A DNA stretch of 64,000 nt, taken from Roseovarius sp. (GTDB lineage: Bacteria; Pseudomonadota; Alphaproteobacteria; Rhodobacterales; Rhodobacteraceae). The stretch lies in contig JAJFIA010000018.1 in assembly GCA_021775255.1 (NCBI GenBank), positions 1 through 64,000 on the forward strand. Reading direction: 5' to 3'. The position numbers were made by a program, and so were the translations under genes. Below are positions 9,462-18,097 of this stretch, piece by piece; the stretch's first letter is position 1, and every line of letters begins with the position of its first letter. The notes under the pieces are model-generated. The model worked only from the letters and a program-made list of their open reading frames with translations, had not been told where the DNA came from and made no database searches.

Positions 9462-10865
9462 ATGATGAACATCAAACCGGACCCGACATTCCATGCCTCG
9501 GCGAAACTGGCAATGGAAGCCCCCGTTGAAAAGCTGGCCTTTACTCTGATGCTCAGCCCCGATGGCACGCAGCCCGATGGGTTGGCAGTGGTTGACGTTG
9601 ACCCTAAATCAAAAACTTACGGTCAGATCGTGCATAGCCTGTTCATGCCCAATACCGGCGATGAGTTTCATCATTTCGGCTGGAACGCCTGCTCATCGGC
9701 CCTGTCGCCGCTCACTGGCCACGCCTTTCTCGAACGGCGCTATCTGATCATTCCGGGCATCCGCTCATCGCGGATCTACATCATCGACGTGAAAGAGCCG
9801 CTCAAGGCGAAGATTCACAAGATCATCGAGCCCGAAGAGCTGATGGCCAAAACCGGCTATTCGCGCCCGCATACCATTCACTGCGGCCCCGAGGGGATTT
9901 ATGTCAGTACGCTGGGTGGCGGTGGCAAAGACGGCACCGATGGACCGCCGGGCATATTCATCATGGATTGCGAAACCTTTGAAATTCTCGGCCGTTATGA
10001 AATGGATCGCGGCGTGCAGGACAAGCAATATGATTTCTGGTGGAATCTGCCGCGCAATTACATGGTCAGTTCCGAATGGGGCCTGCCGCCGCAGTTTGAA
10101 AACGGCATTGTGGCAGAGGATTTGCTGAGCAACAAATACGGCCACAGCATTCATTTCTGGGACCTGCGTGCGCGCAAGAACATGCAGACGATTGATCTGG
10201 GTGAAAATCATCAGATGGCGCTGGAAATCCGCCCGGCGCATGATCCGGCCAAGGAATACGGCTTTTGCGGCGTGGTGGTGGATACCACCAATCTGCAAGG
10301 CTCGATCTTTACTTGGTGGCGTGACGATGATGGCACATGGCAGGCCAGGAAAGTGATCACCATTGATCCGGTGCCTGCTGACCCTGATGATCTGCCACCT
10401 TTGCTGAAAGGCTTCTCGGCGGTGCCGCCGCTGGTGACTGATATCGACCTGAGCCTGGATGACAAATACCTGTATGTGGCCTGCTGGGGCCTGGGCGAGA
10501 TGCACCAATATGATGTCAGTGACCCGATGAACCCGACGCTGGCGGGCAAGGTCGAGCTGGGCGGGATTGTGGCCAATCACAAACCCCCCAATGGCAAGGA
10601 TTTTGCCTATGGCCCGCAGATGGTCGAGGTTAGCCGCGATGGCAGGCGTGTCTACTGGACCAACTCGCTTTATTCCACTTGGGATGATCAGTTTTACCCC
10701 GGTGATGAAGGCGGGCAGATGGTGATGGCGGATGTGGGTGAAAACGGCGGACTGACGCTGAACAAGGATTTCTATGTCGACTTCCCAAAAGGCTACCGCA
10801 GCCACCAGATCAGGCTGGAGGGCGGCGATTGTTCGACCGACAGTTTCTGCTATCCCAACGTCTGA
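9462..10865 (+). CDS. SBP56 / methanethiol-oxidase-like protein
   Basis: This 467-residue protein belongs to the selenium-binding protein 56 family. Bacterial members, studied in Hyphomicrobium and Ruegeria as MtoX, are copper enzymes that turn methanethiol into formaldehyde, H2S and H2O2. Family landmarks seen are MEAPVEKLAF near the start, HHFGWNACSSAL, YSRPHTIHCGPEG, and the end block SHQIRLEGGDCSTDSFCYPN. I use the ATG at 9462 because AGGGAGA lies just upstream; a start at 9384 would add an unrelated stretch. With this start there is no signal peptide, whereas characterised MtoX is periplasmic, so location and activity are open. It is followed after 3 bases by a membrane protein gene. Confidence 0.85.
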   Translation: MMNIKPDPTFHASAKLAMEAPVEKLAFTLMLSPDGTQPDGLAVVDVDPKSKTYGQIVHSLFMPNTGDEFHHFGWNACSSALSPLTGHAFLERRYLIIPGIRSSRIYIIDVKEPLKAKIHKIIEPEELMAKTGYSRPHTIHCGPEGIYVSTLGGGGKDGTDGPPGIFIMDCETFEILGRYEMDRGVQDKQYDFWWNLPRNYMVSSEWGLPPQFENGIVAEDLLSNKYGHSIHFWDLRARKNMQTIDLGENHQMALEIRPAHDPAKEYGFCGVVVDTTNLQGSIFTWWRDDDGTWQARKVITIDPVPADPDDLPPLLKGFSAVPPLVTDIDLSLDDKYLYVACWGLGEMHQYDVSDPMNPTLAGKVELGGIVANHKPPNGKDFAYGPQMVEVSRDGRRVYWTNSLYSTWDDQFYPGDEGGQMVMADVGENGGLTLNKDFYVDFPKGYRSHQIRLEGGDCSTDSFCYPNV

Positions 10866-10868
10866 TCC

Positions 10869-11531
10869 TTGGGTGATCTGACAACAACGGCAGCCCTTTG
10901 GTGGGCCGTTGTGGGGGCGGGCATCTATCACGGGCTGAACCCCGGCATGGGCTGGCCGCTGGCCGTGTCTGCGGCGCTGATGGAAAAGCGCCGGTCGGCC
11001 CTGTGGGGCGCGTTGGCAGCGCTGGCCTTGGGTCATTTTCTGGCGATGCTGGCAATTCTGTTGCCGTTCTCAATCCTCACCACACTGGTTGAATGGCAAA
11101 GCGAAATTCGCATCACTGCCGGTTTGCTGGTGATCGCGCTCGGAATTTACCTGCTGATCACCCGCAGACATCCCAGATTTCTGGCACGGGTGCCGCCCTC
11201 GCGTCTGGCGCTGTGGTCGTTTCTGGCGGCGATGGCGCATGGCGCGGGTCTGATGTTGGTGCCGATCTATCTGGGCATTTGCGGTCAATCCGGCGTTGAT
11301 GCCGGACACGGCGCGGCGGGTATGCTCATGGCCGGAAATGCAGGCACCGCGCTTCTTGTGGCCATTGTTCATACGCTGGCCATGGCATTGGCGGGGTCTG
11401 TTCTGGCCGGGTTGATGTATTTCTGGTTGGGGCTGAAATTTCTCACAAAGGCGTGGTTCAACCTTGATGTCGTCTGGGCGCTGAGCCTGATTGTTGTTGG
11501 CGCGATTGGGGTTGCTACGGCTGTGATTTAA
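10869..11531 (+). CDS. Conserved polytopic membrane protein downstream of the SBP56-like gene
   Basis: This 220-residue protein has about six predicted membrane helices. The first carries the motif YHGLNPGMGW, reminiscent of the HxLxPGHG-type motif of NicO/LysE-superfamily metal exporters but not identical. A second polar stretch, AAMAHGAGLMLVPI, lies in helix four. The start is probably TTG at 10869, three bases after the preceding stop, so the two genes should be translationally coupled. No ATG exists before the first helix. Because SBP56-type enzymes need copper and make H2S, a metal or sulfur-compound transporter is possible, but this is inference. I do not recognise a characterised family. 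Confidence 0.65.
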   Translation: MGDLTTTAALWWAVVGAGIYHGLNPGMGWPLAVSAALMEKRRSALWGALAALALGHFLAMLAILLPFSILTTLVEWQSEIRITAGLLVIALGIYLLITRRHPRFLARVPPSRLALWSFLAAMAHGAGLMLVPIYLGICGQSGVDAGHGAAGMLMAGNAGTALLVAIVHTLAMALAGSVLAGLMYFWLGLKFLTKAWFNLDVVWALSLIVVGAIGVATAVI

Positions 11532-11543
11532 GGGGTGAGCGGC

Positions 11544-12233
11544 TCACACGCCGATATAGCGGCCCGCCACCGCATCGCTCAAATCCGTAAATGCCCCATC
11601 CCAGACGCTTTCACCACGCTGCAATATCACCGCCCTGTCTGCCACCTGCGCAAGCTCGCTGAGGGATTTGTCAACCAGCAGTATGGCCATCCCTGTATCG
11701 CGTTTCAATTTGCGAATCGCGGCCCAAATCTCCTGCCGCACAAGCGGGGCAAGCCCTTCCGTGGCCTCATCCAAGATCAGCAGGCGCGGATTTGTCATCA
11801 AGGCGCGGCCAATCGCCAGCATCTGCTGCTCGCCGCCTGAAAGGATTGCCGCCATTTGATTTTGCCGCTCTGCCAACTGTGGAAAAAGCCTTGTCACGCG
11901 GGCAAAATCCCATTCTCCGGGGCGCGCGGCAGCGGTCAGATTTTCCAGCACACTGAGATTGGCAAAGCATCTGCGCCCTTCCGGCACCAAGCCGATGCCC
12001 AAACGGGCGATTTTGAATGAGGGCAGGCGGGCAATATCAAGGCCATCAAAAGAAATCTGCCCGCCGGTTGCCCGCACCATGCCGCAGATGGTTTTGATGG
12101 TAGTGGTTTTGCCCATCCCGTTGCGCCCCATCAGCGCCAGAACCTGCCCCGGCTCAAGTGACAAAGACACATCAAACAGCGCCTGGCTGGCCCCATATCG
12201 CGCGCTCATATGCCTGAGATCGAGCAGGCTCAT
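11544..12233 (-). CDS. livF: Branched-chain amino acid ABC transporter ATP-binding protein LivF
   Basis: This is the second ATPase of the Liv high-affinity uptake system, 229 residues. It shows Walker A GRNGMGKTT, signature LSGGEQQMLAIGRAL, Walker B LLILDEATEGLAP, and a LivF-type end. Its ATG overlaps the livG stop by 4 bases, and it is the last gene of the livJ-livH-livM-livG-livF run. Substrate of the transporter is assigned only by family; it may carry other amino acids or amides. Confidence 0.9.
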   Translation of the reverse strand: MSLLDLRHMSARYGASQALFDVSLSLEPGQVLALMGRNGMGKTTTIKTICGMVRATGGQISFDGLDIARLPSFKIARLGIGLVPEGRRCFANLSVLENLTAAARPGEWDFARVTRLFPQLAERQNQMAAILSGGEQQMLAIGRALMTNPRLLILDEATEGLAPLVRQEIWAAIRKLKRDTGMAILLVDKSLSELAQVADRAVILQRGESVWDGAFTDLSDAVAGRYIGV

Positions 12234-12979
12234 GCCCCTTCCCCCAGATAGGCAGTGCGCACCTCCTCATTGGCGCGGATATCCTCCACCGTACCGGTGG
12301 CAATGACCCGGCCATAGACCAGCACGCTCAGCCGGTCCGCCAGGGCAAAAACCGCATCCATATCATGTTCAACCAGCAATATGGGCGCTTGTGCGCGCAA
12401 CTGATCCAGAAATCCGGTCATGCGTTTGGAGCCTTCCGCGCCCATGCCCGCCATCGGCTCGTCCATCACAAAGGCTTTGGGATTGAGCGTCAGCGCCACG
12501 GCCACCTCAAGCAAACGGCGCTGCCCGTGCGATAGCTCAGACGCGCGAATGGCGGCATGATCCTCCAGCCCCACACGCATTAGCGCGCTCATGGCCCTAT
12601 CGCGCAATCCGGTGTTTTTCAGCGCTGCGCGAAAAAGCCCCGGCCCCTTGCCGCCCGCCGCCAATGCGCCGAGGGTGACGTTTTGCAAAACCGTATCTTC
12701 CATCGCCAGCTCCGACACCTGAAATGTCCGCGCCAGCCCGGCCTGCGCCCGCGCGCTGGTTCTGAGCGATGTGACATCACGGCCCAGAAACTCGACCCGC
12801 CCGGCATCGGGTTTCAGCCCGCCGCAAATCTGCTTGATCAGGGTGGATTTCCCGGCCCCGTTCGGGCCGATGACAGCATGGATTTCACCGGGCCGCAGAT
12901 CAAGGCTGACATCGTCGCAGGCCTTCACCGCCCCGAAGGTTTTGCTGATGTTGTGGACGCTCAGAACCGGCTCAGTCAT
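12230..12979 (-). CDS. livG: Branched-chain amino acid ABC transporter ATP-binding protein LivG
   Basis: This is the first ATPase of the Liv system, 249 residues. Walker A is GPNGAGKST, the signature is LSHGQRRLLEVAVAL (Ser-His-Gly in place of the usual Ser-Gly-Gly), and Walker B is KAFVMDEPMAGMG. I place the start at the ATG at 12979 (MTEPVLSV), which overlaps the livM stop by 8 bases. The frame is open for 80 further codons upstream, but those are antisense-like readings of livM. The H-loop is LVEHDMD. Confidence 0.9.
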   Translation of the reverse strand: MTEPVLSVHNISKTFGAVKACDDVSLDLRPGEIHAVIGPNGAGKSTLIKQICGGLKPDAGRVEFLGRDVTSLRTSARAQAGLARTFQVSELAMEDTVLQNVTLGALAAGGKGPGLFRAALKNTGLRDRAMSALMRVGLEDHAAIRASELSHGQRRLLEVAVALTLNPKAFVMDEPMAGMGAEGSKRMTGFLDQLRAQAPILLVEHDMDAVFALADRLSVLVYGRVIATGTVEDIRANEEVRTAYLGEGA

Positions 12980-13955
12980 GCGCCACCTGCCGTCCCGCCA
13001 AAAAGCCGATAATGCCGCCCCGGGCAAAAAGCACGACCAGCAACAGCAATACGCCAAGATAGATGTGCCAATAGTCCGACAGCCCGCCAAGAAAATGCTC
13101 AAGCATGATGAAAGCGGCAGCCCCCGCCACCGGCCCATAAAGCCGCCCGACACCACCGAGAATGAGGAACACCATGATCTCGCCGCTGGTTTGCCAGCTA
13201 AACATGCTGGGGCTGACAAAGCGATTTAGATCGGCAAAAAGCGCGCCCGCAAGGCCGGTGATCATGCCCGAGATGACAAAAGCCGTGAGGCGCAGACGGT
13301 ACGGGCTAAGCCCCACCGCCTCGACCCGCGCAGGCGTTTGCCGGGCGGCGTTGAGCGCAAGGCCAAAAGGCGATTTCGCCAGTTTCGCGCTGAAAAGCAG
13401 CGCCAGCGCCAGAAGCGTGTAACAAATGCCGAAGAAATGGATCGGCAACAGTGTGTTAAGCCCCGGAAAACCGTTGCGGATATAGATCGAAAGCCCGTCT
13501 TCGCCGCCATAGGCAGGCCAGCTTATGGCGAAGAAAAACAGCATCTGGCCAAAGGCCAGCGTGATCATGATGAAATAGACGCCCGAGGTGCGCAAGGAAA
13601 GCGCGCCGATGATCAGCGCCGCCAGCCCCGAGGCAATAACGCCCGTGATCCAGATGACCGGCATGGATTTGCTGCCCTCGATCAACAGCGGCCACTGCAT
13701 AATGGGCTCAAAGTTCTGCGCATGGCTTGCCAGAATGCCCATGGCATAGCCGCCAATGCCGAAAAACGCCGCATGGCCCAGGCTGACCAGCCCGCCAAGG
13801 CCCAGCGCTATATTGAGGCCAACACCGGCCAGGGCGAATATCGCCACCTTGGTGGCAAGGGTGATTGTATACGGCGCGTCATTGGCCATCGCCCAAAGCG
13901 GCACCGTGGCGAGGGCCAGCAGGAGAATGGTGTTGATCAGGTTTTCGCGGTTCAT
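12972..13955 (-). CDS. livM: Branched-chain amino acid ABC transporter permease LivM
   Basis: This is an inner-membrane permease subunit of 327 residues with about ten hydrophobic segments. The LivM landmarks are ALGLGGLVSLGHAAFFGIG near the N-terminus and the coupling region SPFGLALNAARQTPARVEAVG, which contacts the ATPases. It overlaps livH by ATGA. The protein ends shortly after a final helix, which is normal for LivM lacking the long C-terminal extension found in some species. Confidence 0.9.
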   Translation of the reverse strand: MNRENLINTILLLALATVPLWAMANDAPYTITLATKVAIFALAGVGLNIALGLGGLVSLGHAAFFGIGGYAMGILASHAQNFEPIMQWPLLIEGSKSMPVIWITGVIASGLAALIIGALSLRTSGVYFIMITLAFGQMLFFFAISWPAYGGEDGLSIYIRNGFPGLNTLLPIHFFGICYTLLALALLFSAKLAKSPFGLALNAARQTPARVEAVGLSPYRLRLTAFVISGMITGLAGALFADLNRFVSPSMFSWQTSGEIMVFLILGGVGRLYGPVAGAAAFIMLEHFLGGLSDYWHIYLGVLLLLVVLFARGGIIGFLAGRQVAHD

Positions 13956-14872
13956 GTGGCGGCCCCGAATAATCCCTGCGGCCGCCAGATCAGCACCACC
14001 GCCATCAGCACATAGATCAGCATCGAGGCCAGCGCCGATCCGGTGGCGCTGGCGGCGGAATTATCCATGAAAAGGCGCAAAAACGCGGGCATGGCGATGC
14101 CCCCCAGCGTGTTGGTCAGCCCTACCATTAGCGCGCCGATCAGTGCGCCTTTGATTGATCCAATGCCGCCGATGACAATGACCACGAAGGCCAGGATCAT
14201 CACCGGCTCGCCCATGCCGACCTGCACCGATTGAATGGCCCCCACAAGTGCGCCTGCCAGCCCAGCCAAGGCGGCACCAAGGGCAAAAACAATGGTGTAG
14301 AGCTTTGATATGTTAACGCCGAGGGCGGCAATCATCTCACGGTCAGATTCGCCCGCGCGGATGCGGATGCCAAGGCGCGTGCGCGAGATCAGAAGGAAAA
14401 GCCCGCCCGCGATGCATAGGCCGATAAGGGTGATCACCAGCCGGTAAAGCGGATATTTGATGCCGCCCGGCAGGGTAACCGGCCCGGACAGGTAATCAGG
14501 AATATCCAGATAGAGCGGGAATGAGCCGAACATCCAGCGCGTACCTTCCGAGAAAATCAGGATCAGCGCAAAGGTGGCCAGCACCTGATCAAGATGATCA
14601 CGGATGTATAACCGCCGGATCACCAGCAATTCCACCAGTGCCCCGGCGGCGGCGGCGGCGGCAAGGGCGGCAATCAACGCCAGCAGGAACGATCCGGTCA
14701 TCCCCGCGACGGCAGCGGCGGCAAAGGCCCCCACCATATAAAGCGCACCATGGGCCAGATTGATCAACCCCATGACGCCAAACACCAGCGTCAGCCCCGC
14801 CGCCATCAAAAACAGCATGATCCCGAACTGAAGCCCGTTGAGGACCTGCTCAATGAATAAAATGACGGTCAT
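13952..14872 (-). CDS. livH: Branched-chain amino acid ABC transporter permease LivH
   Basis: This is the partner permease, 306 residues with eight or nine membrane segments. Landmarks are LNGLQFGIMLFLMAAGLTLVFGVMG, broken here at the family motif GLTLVFGVMGLINLAHG, and the coupling stretch GIRIRAGESDREMIAALGVN. It lies 91 bases downstream of livJ; that gap holds two palindromic repeat elements, which could reduce expression of the membrane genes relative to the binding protein. Confidence 0.9.
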   Translation of the reverse strand: MTVILFIEQVLNGLQFGIMLFLMAAGLTLVFGVMGLINLAHGALYMVGAFAAAAVAGMTGSFLLALIAALAAAAAAGALVELLVIRRLYIRDHLDQVLATFALILIFSEGTRWMFGSFPLYLDIPDYLSGPVTLPGGIKYPLYRLVITLIGLCIAGGLFLLISRTRLGIRIRAGESDREMIAALGVNISKLYTIVFALGAALAGLAGALVGAIQSVQVGMGEPVMILAFVVIVIGGIGSIKGALIGALMVGLTNTLGGIAMPAFLRLFMDNSAASATGSALASMLIYVLMAVVLIWRPQGLFGAAT

Positions 14873-14888
14873 GTATCTTGTGCATCAC

Positions 14889-14949
14889 GTCCCGGACCTG
14901 ATCCGGGACCTCTTGGTCGGTCGAGACGCCCCGGCGCGAAGGCCGGGGC
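14889..14949. repeat. Two palindromic repeat units between livJ and livH
   Basis: The first hairpin has arms GTCCCGGA and TCCGGGAC around a 5-base loop (14889-14909). The second has arms GCCCCGGC and GCCGGGGC around GCGAAG (14928-14949). The same two kinds of unit appear again at about 38.8-38.96 kb, the second one in inverted orientation, so these are dispersed REP-like elements. In the minus-strand liv transcript they would form stable RNA hairpins inside the operon. Confidence 0.8.
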
Positions 14950-14963
14950 AACGTGGCGCTGGC

Positions 14964-16106
14964 TTACATCTTGCACTCATCGACATAGACGTTGCTTTGA
15001 TCGGAAAGTGCCACACCAATGATCTTGTTGGTGTAAACATCGCCCTCTTTGATCACTTCACGCACATAAATGTCCTGAATGGGGTGATGATTGGCCGAGA
15101 AGCTGAATTTGCCGCGAACGCTATCAAAATCAGCCGCTTCCAGCGCCGCGCGGAAGGCATCGGCATCATTTATATCGGCCTTTTTCATCGCGCTCAGCAG
15201 CAGGTTGGCGGTGTCAAACCCCTGTGAGGCATAAAGCGAGGGCAAGCGGCCATATTCGGCCTGAAAGCTCGCGACAAAGGCCGCATTGGCAGGATTGTCG
15301 ATGTCCTTGTTCCATTGGCTGGTGTTTTTCACCCCCATCGCAGCGTCACCCACCGCTTGCAGGATACCCTGATCAAAGCTGAAGGCGGGGCCTACCACGG
15401 GCAGGTCAATGCCGCTATCGGCATATTGCTTGAGAAAGGATATGCCCATGCCGCCGGGCAGGAAGAAAAAGATGCTGTCAGCGCCTGAAGCGCGGATTTG
15501 CGCCAGCTCGCTGGCGTAATCCTTTTGCCCAAGCTGGGTGAACACCTCACCCGCCAGATCGCCCTTGTACATGCGTTTGAACCCGGTCAGCGCGTCTTGC
15601 CCCGCAGGGTAATTCGGTGCCAGAATGAAGATGTTTTCAAAGCCCGCCGTGTTGGCATAACCGCCTGCCGCCTCATGCAGGTTATCGTTTTGCCAGGCGA
15701 CGTTGAAATAATTCGGGTTACATCCCTTACCTGCCAAAGCCGAAGGGCCGGCGTTTGGCGAAAGGTAAAACTTGCCCTGCGCCGTGGCCGAAGGCACCAC
15801 CGCCATCGCCAGATTTGACCAGATGATGCCGGTAAGCACATCCACATCATCCGATTGAATCATCCTGTCGGCCAGTTGCACTGCAATCTCGGGCTTGCGC
15901 TGATCATCCTCAACGATAACCTCAAGATTTGCATCCCCGGCCTGTTTGACCGCCAGCATAAAGCCGTCACGCACGTCAATGCCAAGCCCCGCGCCACCGC
16001 CCGAAAGCGTGGTGATCATGCCGACTTTGACCTTGTCGCCTTGTGCTATCGCCGCCGTGCTCGCAAGGGCTATCCCCGCCACCGTGATTATTGTTTTGAA
16101 GTTCAT
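14964..16106 (-). CDS. Branched-chain amino acid ABC transporter periplasmic binding protein LivJ/LivK
   Basis: This 380-residue periplasmic solute-binding protein is of the Leu/Ile/Val type. A Sec signal peptide is clear (MNFKTIITVAGIALASTAAIAQ, cut after Ala-Ile-Ala). It is followed by the type I binding fold starting DKVKVGMITTLSGGGAGLG. GGGAGIYV-like ligand residues cannot be judged by eye. A ribosome site GGGAGAG precedes the ATG. It is the first transporter gene of the liv operon and lies 30 bases after the RAM domain gene. Within the family, ligands include amides and aromatic acids, so the Leu/Ile/Val label is by homology only. Confidence 0.88.
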   Translation of the reverse strand: MNFKTIITVAGIALASTAAIAQGDKVKVGMITTLSGGGAGLGIDVRDGFMLAVKQAGDANLEVIVEDDQRKPEIAVQLADRMIQSDDVDVLTGIIWSNLAMAVVPSATAQGKFYLSPNAGPSALAGKGCNPNYFNVAWQNDNLHEAAGGYANTAGFENIFILAPNYPAGQDALTGFKRMYKGDLAGEVFTQLGQKDYASELAQIRASGADSIFFFLPGGMGISFLKQYADSGIDLPVVGPAFSFDQGILQAVGDAAMGVKNTSQWNKDIDNPANAAFVASFQAEYGRLPSLYASQGFDTANLLLSAMKKADINDADAFRAALEAADFDSVRGKFSFSANHHPIQDIYVREVIKEGDVYTNKIIGVALSDQSNVYVDECKM

Positions 16107-16136
16107 TATTCTCTCCCAAATTGGTTTTTTACAGGC

Positions 16137-16373
16137 TTAGAACGCCTTGAATGTCAGCGTTGTTTCGGTGCGCTCGATGCCCTGGACATCAAGCAGGTGA
16201 TCATTGATGAATTTGCCCACATCCTCACCCTCGGGGATGTAAAGCTTGAGCAAAAGATCAAACGGGCCGGATGTGGAATACAGCTCGGAATGGATCTCGC
16301 GGCGGGCTATTTCCTCGGCCACCGCATAAGATGTGCCCGGCTTGCAGCGGATATTTATGAAAACACAGCGCAT
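16137..16373 (-). CDS. Stand-alone Lrp/AsnC ligand-binding (RAM) domain protein
   Basis: This 78-residue protein consists only of the alpha-beta RAM domain that senses amino acids in Lrp/AsnC regulators; the helix-turn-helix part is missing. It runs from RCVFINIRCKPG to IERTETTLTF, with the typical GPFDLLLKL strand in the middle. I chose the ATG at 16373, which has AAGGGA upstream; earlier in-frame ATGs exist at 16427 and 16391. It lies 30 bases before livJ on the same strand, so it probably shares a transcript or a regulatory logic with the liv genes. Such stand-alone domains may act as amino-acid sensors or modulate full-length Lrp proteins; no function is proven from sequence. Confidence 0.8.
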   Translation of the reverse strand: MRCVFINIRCKPGTSYAVAEEIARREIHSELYSTSGPFDLLLKLYIPEGEDVGKFINDHLLDVQGIERTETTLTFKAF

Positions 16374-16413
16374 TTCATTCCCTTTTCCCATGGGCGGGGT
16401 TCTGATTTCGGTT

Positions 16414-18021
16414 TTAAACCACGCCAATCATCCCGGCATACCATTTGAAGGCCATTATCACACCACGAAGAACAGCCGAATTACCCACGCTAAGAATGAC
16501 ATAGATCATGAATATCGGAAACCAGATCGAAAAGGCAACCATCGCACAGTAGGTGGCCGCGCCCTTGAACCCTTCAATGGATGAGCCCTTTCCGCCTAAT
16601 GTCAGTTTTTCGGCAACCCAATCCCCAAGTGTTGAGGGGTAATGCATGACCAGGGTGAAGGTTCCCACCATCGCATGCAGCAATGTTGGCAGCAAGGTTG
16701 TGCCCAAAACAATCACAAGCCAGATGTAATTGCCGCGCATGGCAGGATCAGTCAGATCATTGAACAGGCCGGGAAGATCAACAATCGAAGTGCCGTCCGG
16801 GTAACGCACGACATGCAGCCATGTAATAAGAGCAATCCCAAGGATGATGAGTATCAGGATACCACAGGCAAAAGCCTTCATCGCATTGGCCCATGGCTCA
16901 CCCGAAAGGCCCTGACGGATATAAAATCGCGCCAGACCGATTGAAACATAATCGGCAAAGGTATTCAGCAAGGGAATCGCCCCCATGAACAGGATCAGAT
17001 ACCTGACCGAGGGGTTGGGCAATATTTCATGCACCTGATCGCTGAAAATGATCACCCCTGAAAGCGCAAAGAGAAGCAGAAGCAGATAAAACAGCCACCA
17101 GACCGGATTGCGCGCCGTTCTGAATTGCAGATAGTCAATCGCGACAGCCCCGGCAACAGCCGCCGAAAAAGCCACAACACCCGCGCTTGCTCCGGCAACG
17201 GCAATGGCCACGGCAAAGGCCACGGACATGGCGATTGAACCGGCAATGACACCGGTAACCGCCACCGCAACTGCGCCCGCAAAGGCCCCGATGAAGGCAA
17301 AGGCAACAGCAAACTGCCCCGATCCGGCAAAAACGATTGTCCCGGCCACAGCGCCAATTACCGTGATCGCACCCGCGCCCGTCCCGGCCACGGCCCAGGC
17401 CACGGCATAGGCAAAAACACCGGCCACAGCGCCGATCATCTCGATCGGCAAACCAAGCTGCCGCGCGCCATATGGCCCACCAAACAAAACCCCGGTAGCC
17501 ACAACAAACAAGATCAGACGCCAGCCGGGATTGCCAACTATCAGCCACGCCAGCACAAATATCGTCATCAGCCAAAGGCCCGCATAGGTGCGTTGTTCTG
17601 CCGTTCCGGCGGCGGCAATCTCACTGCCGCCCAGCACGATAGGGGTGCCCATGATCCATTGTACGGCCATGGACATGAATGGATAAGCCACCGCCATCAG
17701 CATGGATAGATGCAACAGATCATGACTGAAAGCGATCCGGCGCGGCGACAGATTACGCGATTGCTCAACATCCGACAGGCTCCAATCGGCCCAATCCAGA
17801 ATTTCCCCCATTGTCCGCGAATAATTGCGCCAGGGCTGGGATTCCCTCAGACAGCCGATAATCTCGGCCCGGTATTCAGTGTCGTCCCAAATCGTGGTGA
17901 CGCCCAAGAGTTTGGAAATAAGCAAGAAAATTATAAAAAATCCAACAATGCCCCAGGTCAGTGTCAGTAATATCGTAAATAAAATACCCATGTTATCCGT
18001 TACCCAAGTTTGGCTTATCAT
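16414..18021 (-). CDS. Large Gly/Ala/Val-rich polytopic membrane protein of unknown function
   Basis: I do not recognise this 535-residue protein. It has an N-terminal helix, a charged cytoplasmic-looking stretch (about residues 45-95, with DWADWSLSDVEQSRN), several helices, and then a central block (about 195-300) made almost only of Gly, Ala, Val, Ile and Phe. In that block, units such as GAVAGV, GAVAGT, GAFAGAVAVAV and AVAVAGASAG recur every 8-12 residues. Four or five more ordinary helices follow. The repeats are partly visible in the DNA as recurring GCCACGGC-like segments. Start may be the ATG at 18021 or at 17991. It is followed after 40 bases by the RAM domain gene and then the liv operon on the same strand. 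Confidence 0.65.
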   Translation of the reverse strand: MISQTWVTDNMGILFTILLTLTWGIVGFFIIFLLISKLLGVTTIWDDTEYRAEIIGCLRESQPWRNYSRTMGEILDWADWSLSDVEQSRNLSPRRIAFSHDLLHLSMLMAVAYPFMSMAVQWIMGTPIVLGGSEIAAAGTAEQRTYAGLWLMTIFVLAWLIVGNPGWRLILFVVATGVLFGGPYGARQLGLPIEMIGAVAGVFAYAVAWAVAGTGAGAITVIGAVAGTIVFAGSGQFAVAFAFIGAFAGAVAVAVTGVIAGSIAMSVAFAVAIAVAGASAGVVAFSAAVAGAVAIDYLQFRTARNPVWWLFYLLLLLFALSGVIIFSDQVHEILPNPSVRYLILFMGAIPLLNTFADYVSIGLARFYIRQGLSGEPWANAMKAFACGILILIILGIALITWLHVVRYPDGTSIVDLPGLFNDLTDPAMRGNYIWLVIVLGTTLLPTLLHAMVGTFTLVMHYPSTLGDWVAEKLTLGGKGSSIEGFKGAATYCAMVAFSIWFPIFMIYVILSVGNSAVLRGVIMAFKWYAGMIGVV

Positions 18022-18097
18022 ACGGTCAGAGTCTGGCGTGGCAAGCGGGTTAACAATAGCCCGGCTGCATTCTTGGTGGCAAATCAGGCCCGACCGG

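Noticed and set aside
9765..11036. 423-codon open frame on the minus strand opposite the SBP56-like gene
   Set aside because: Its translation has no recognisable domain and is rich in Arg, His and Gln, as expected from the antisense frame of a high-GC gene; the plus-strand product is a clear family member.
12980..13219. N-terminal extension of livG
   Set aside because: These 80 codons read the end of livM in another frame; the residues are unlike any LivG and an ATG at 12979 gives the standard start.
17204..17410. Small Ala/Thr/Pro-rich plus-strand frame within the 535-residue membrane protein gene
   Set aside because: It is the antisense reading of the Gly/Ala repeat block and has no ribosome site.
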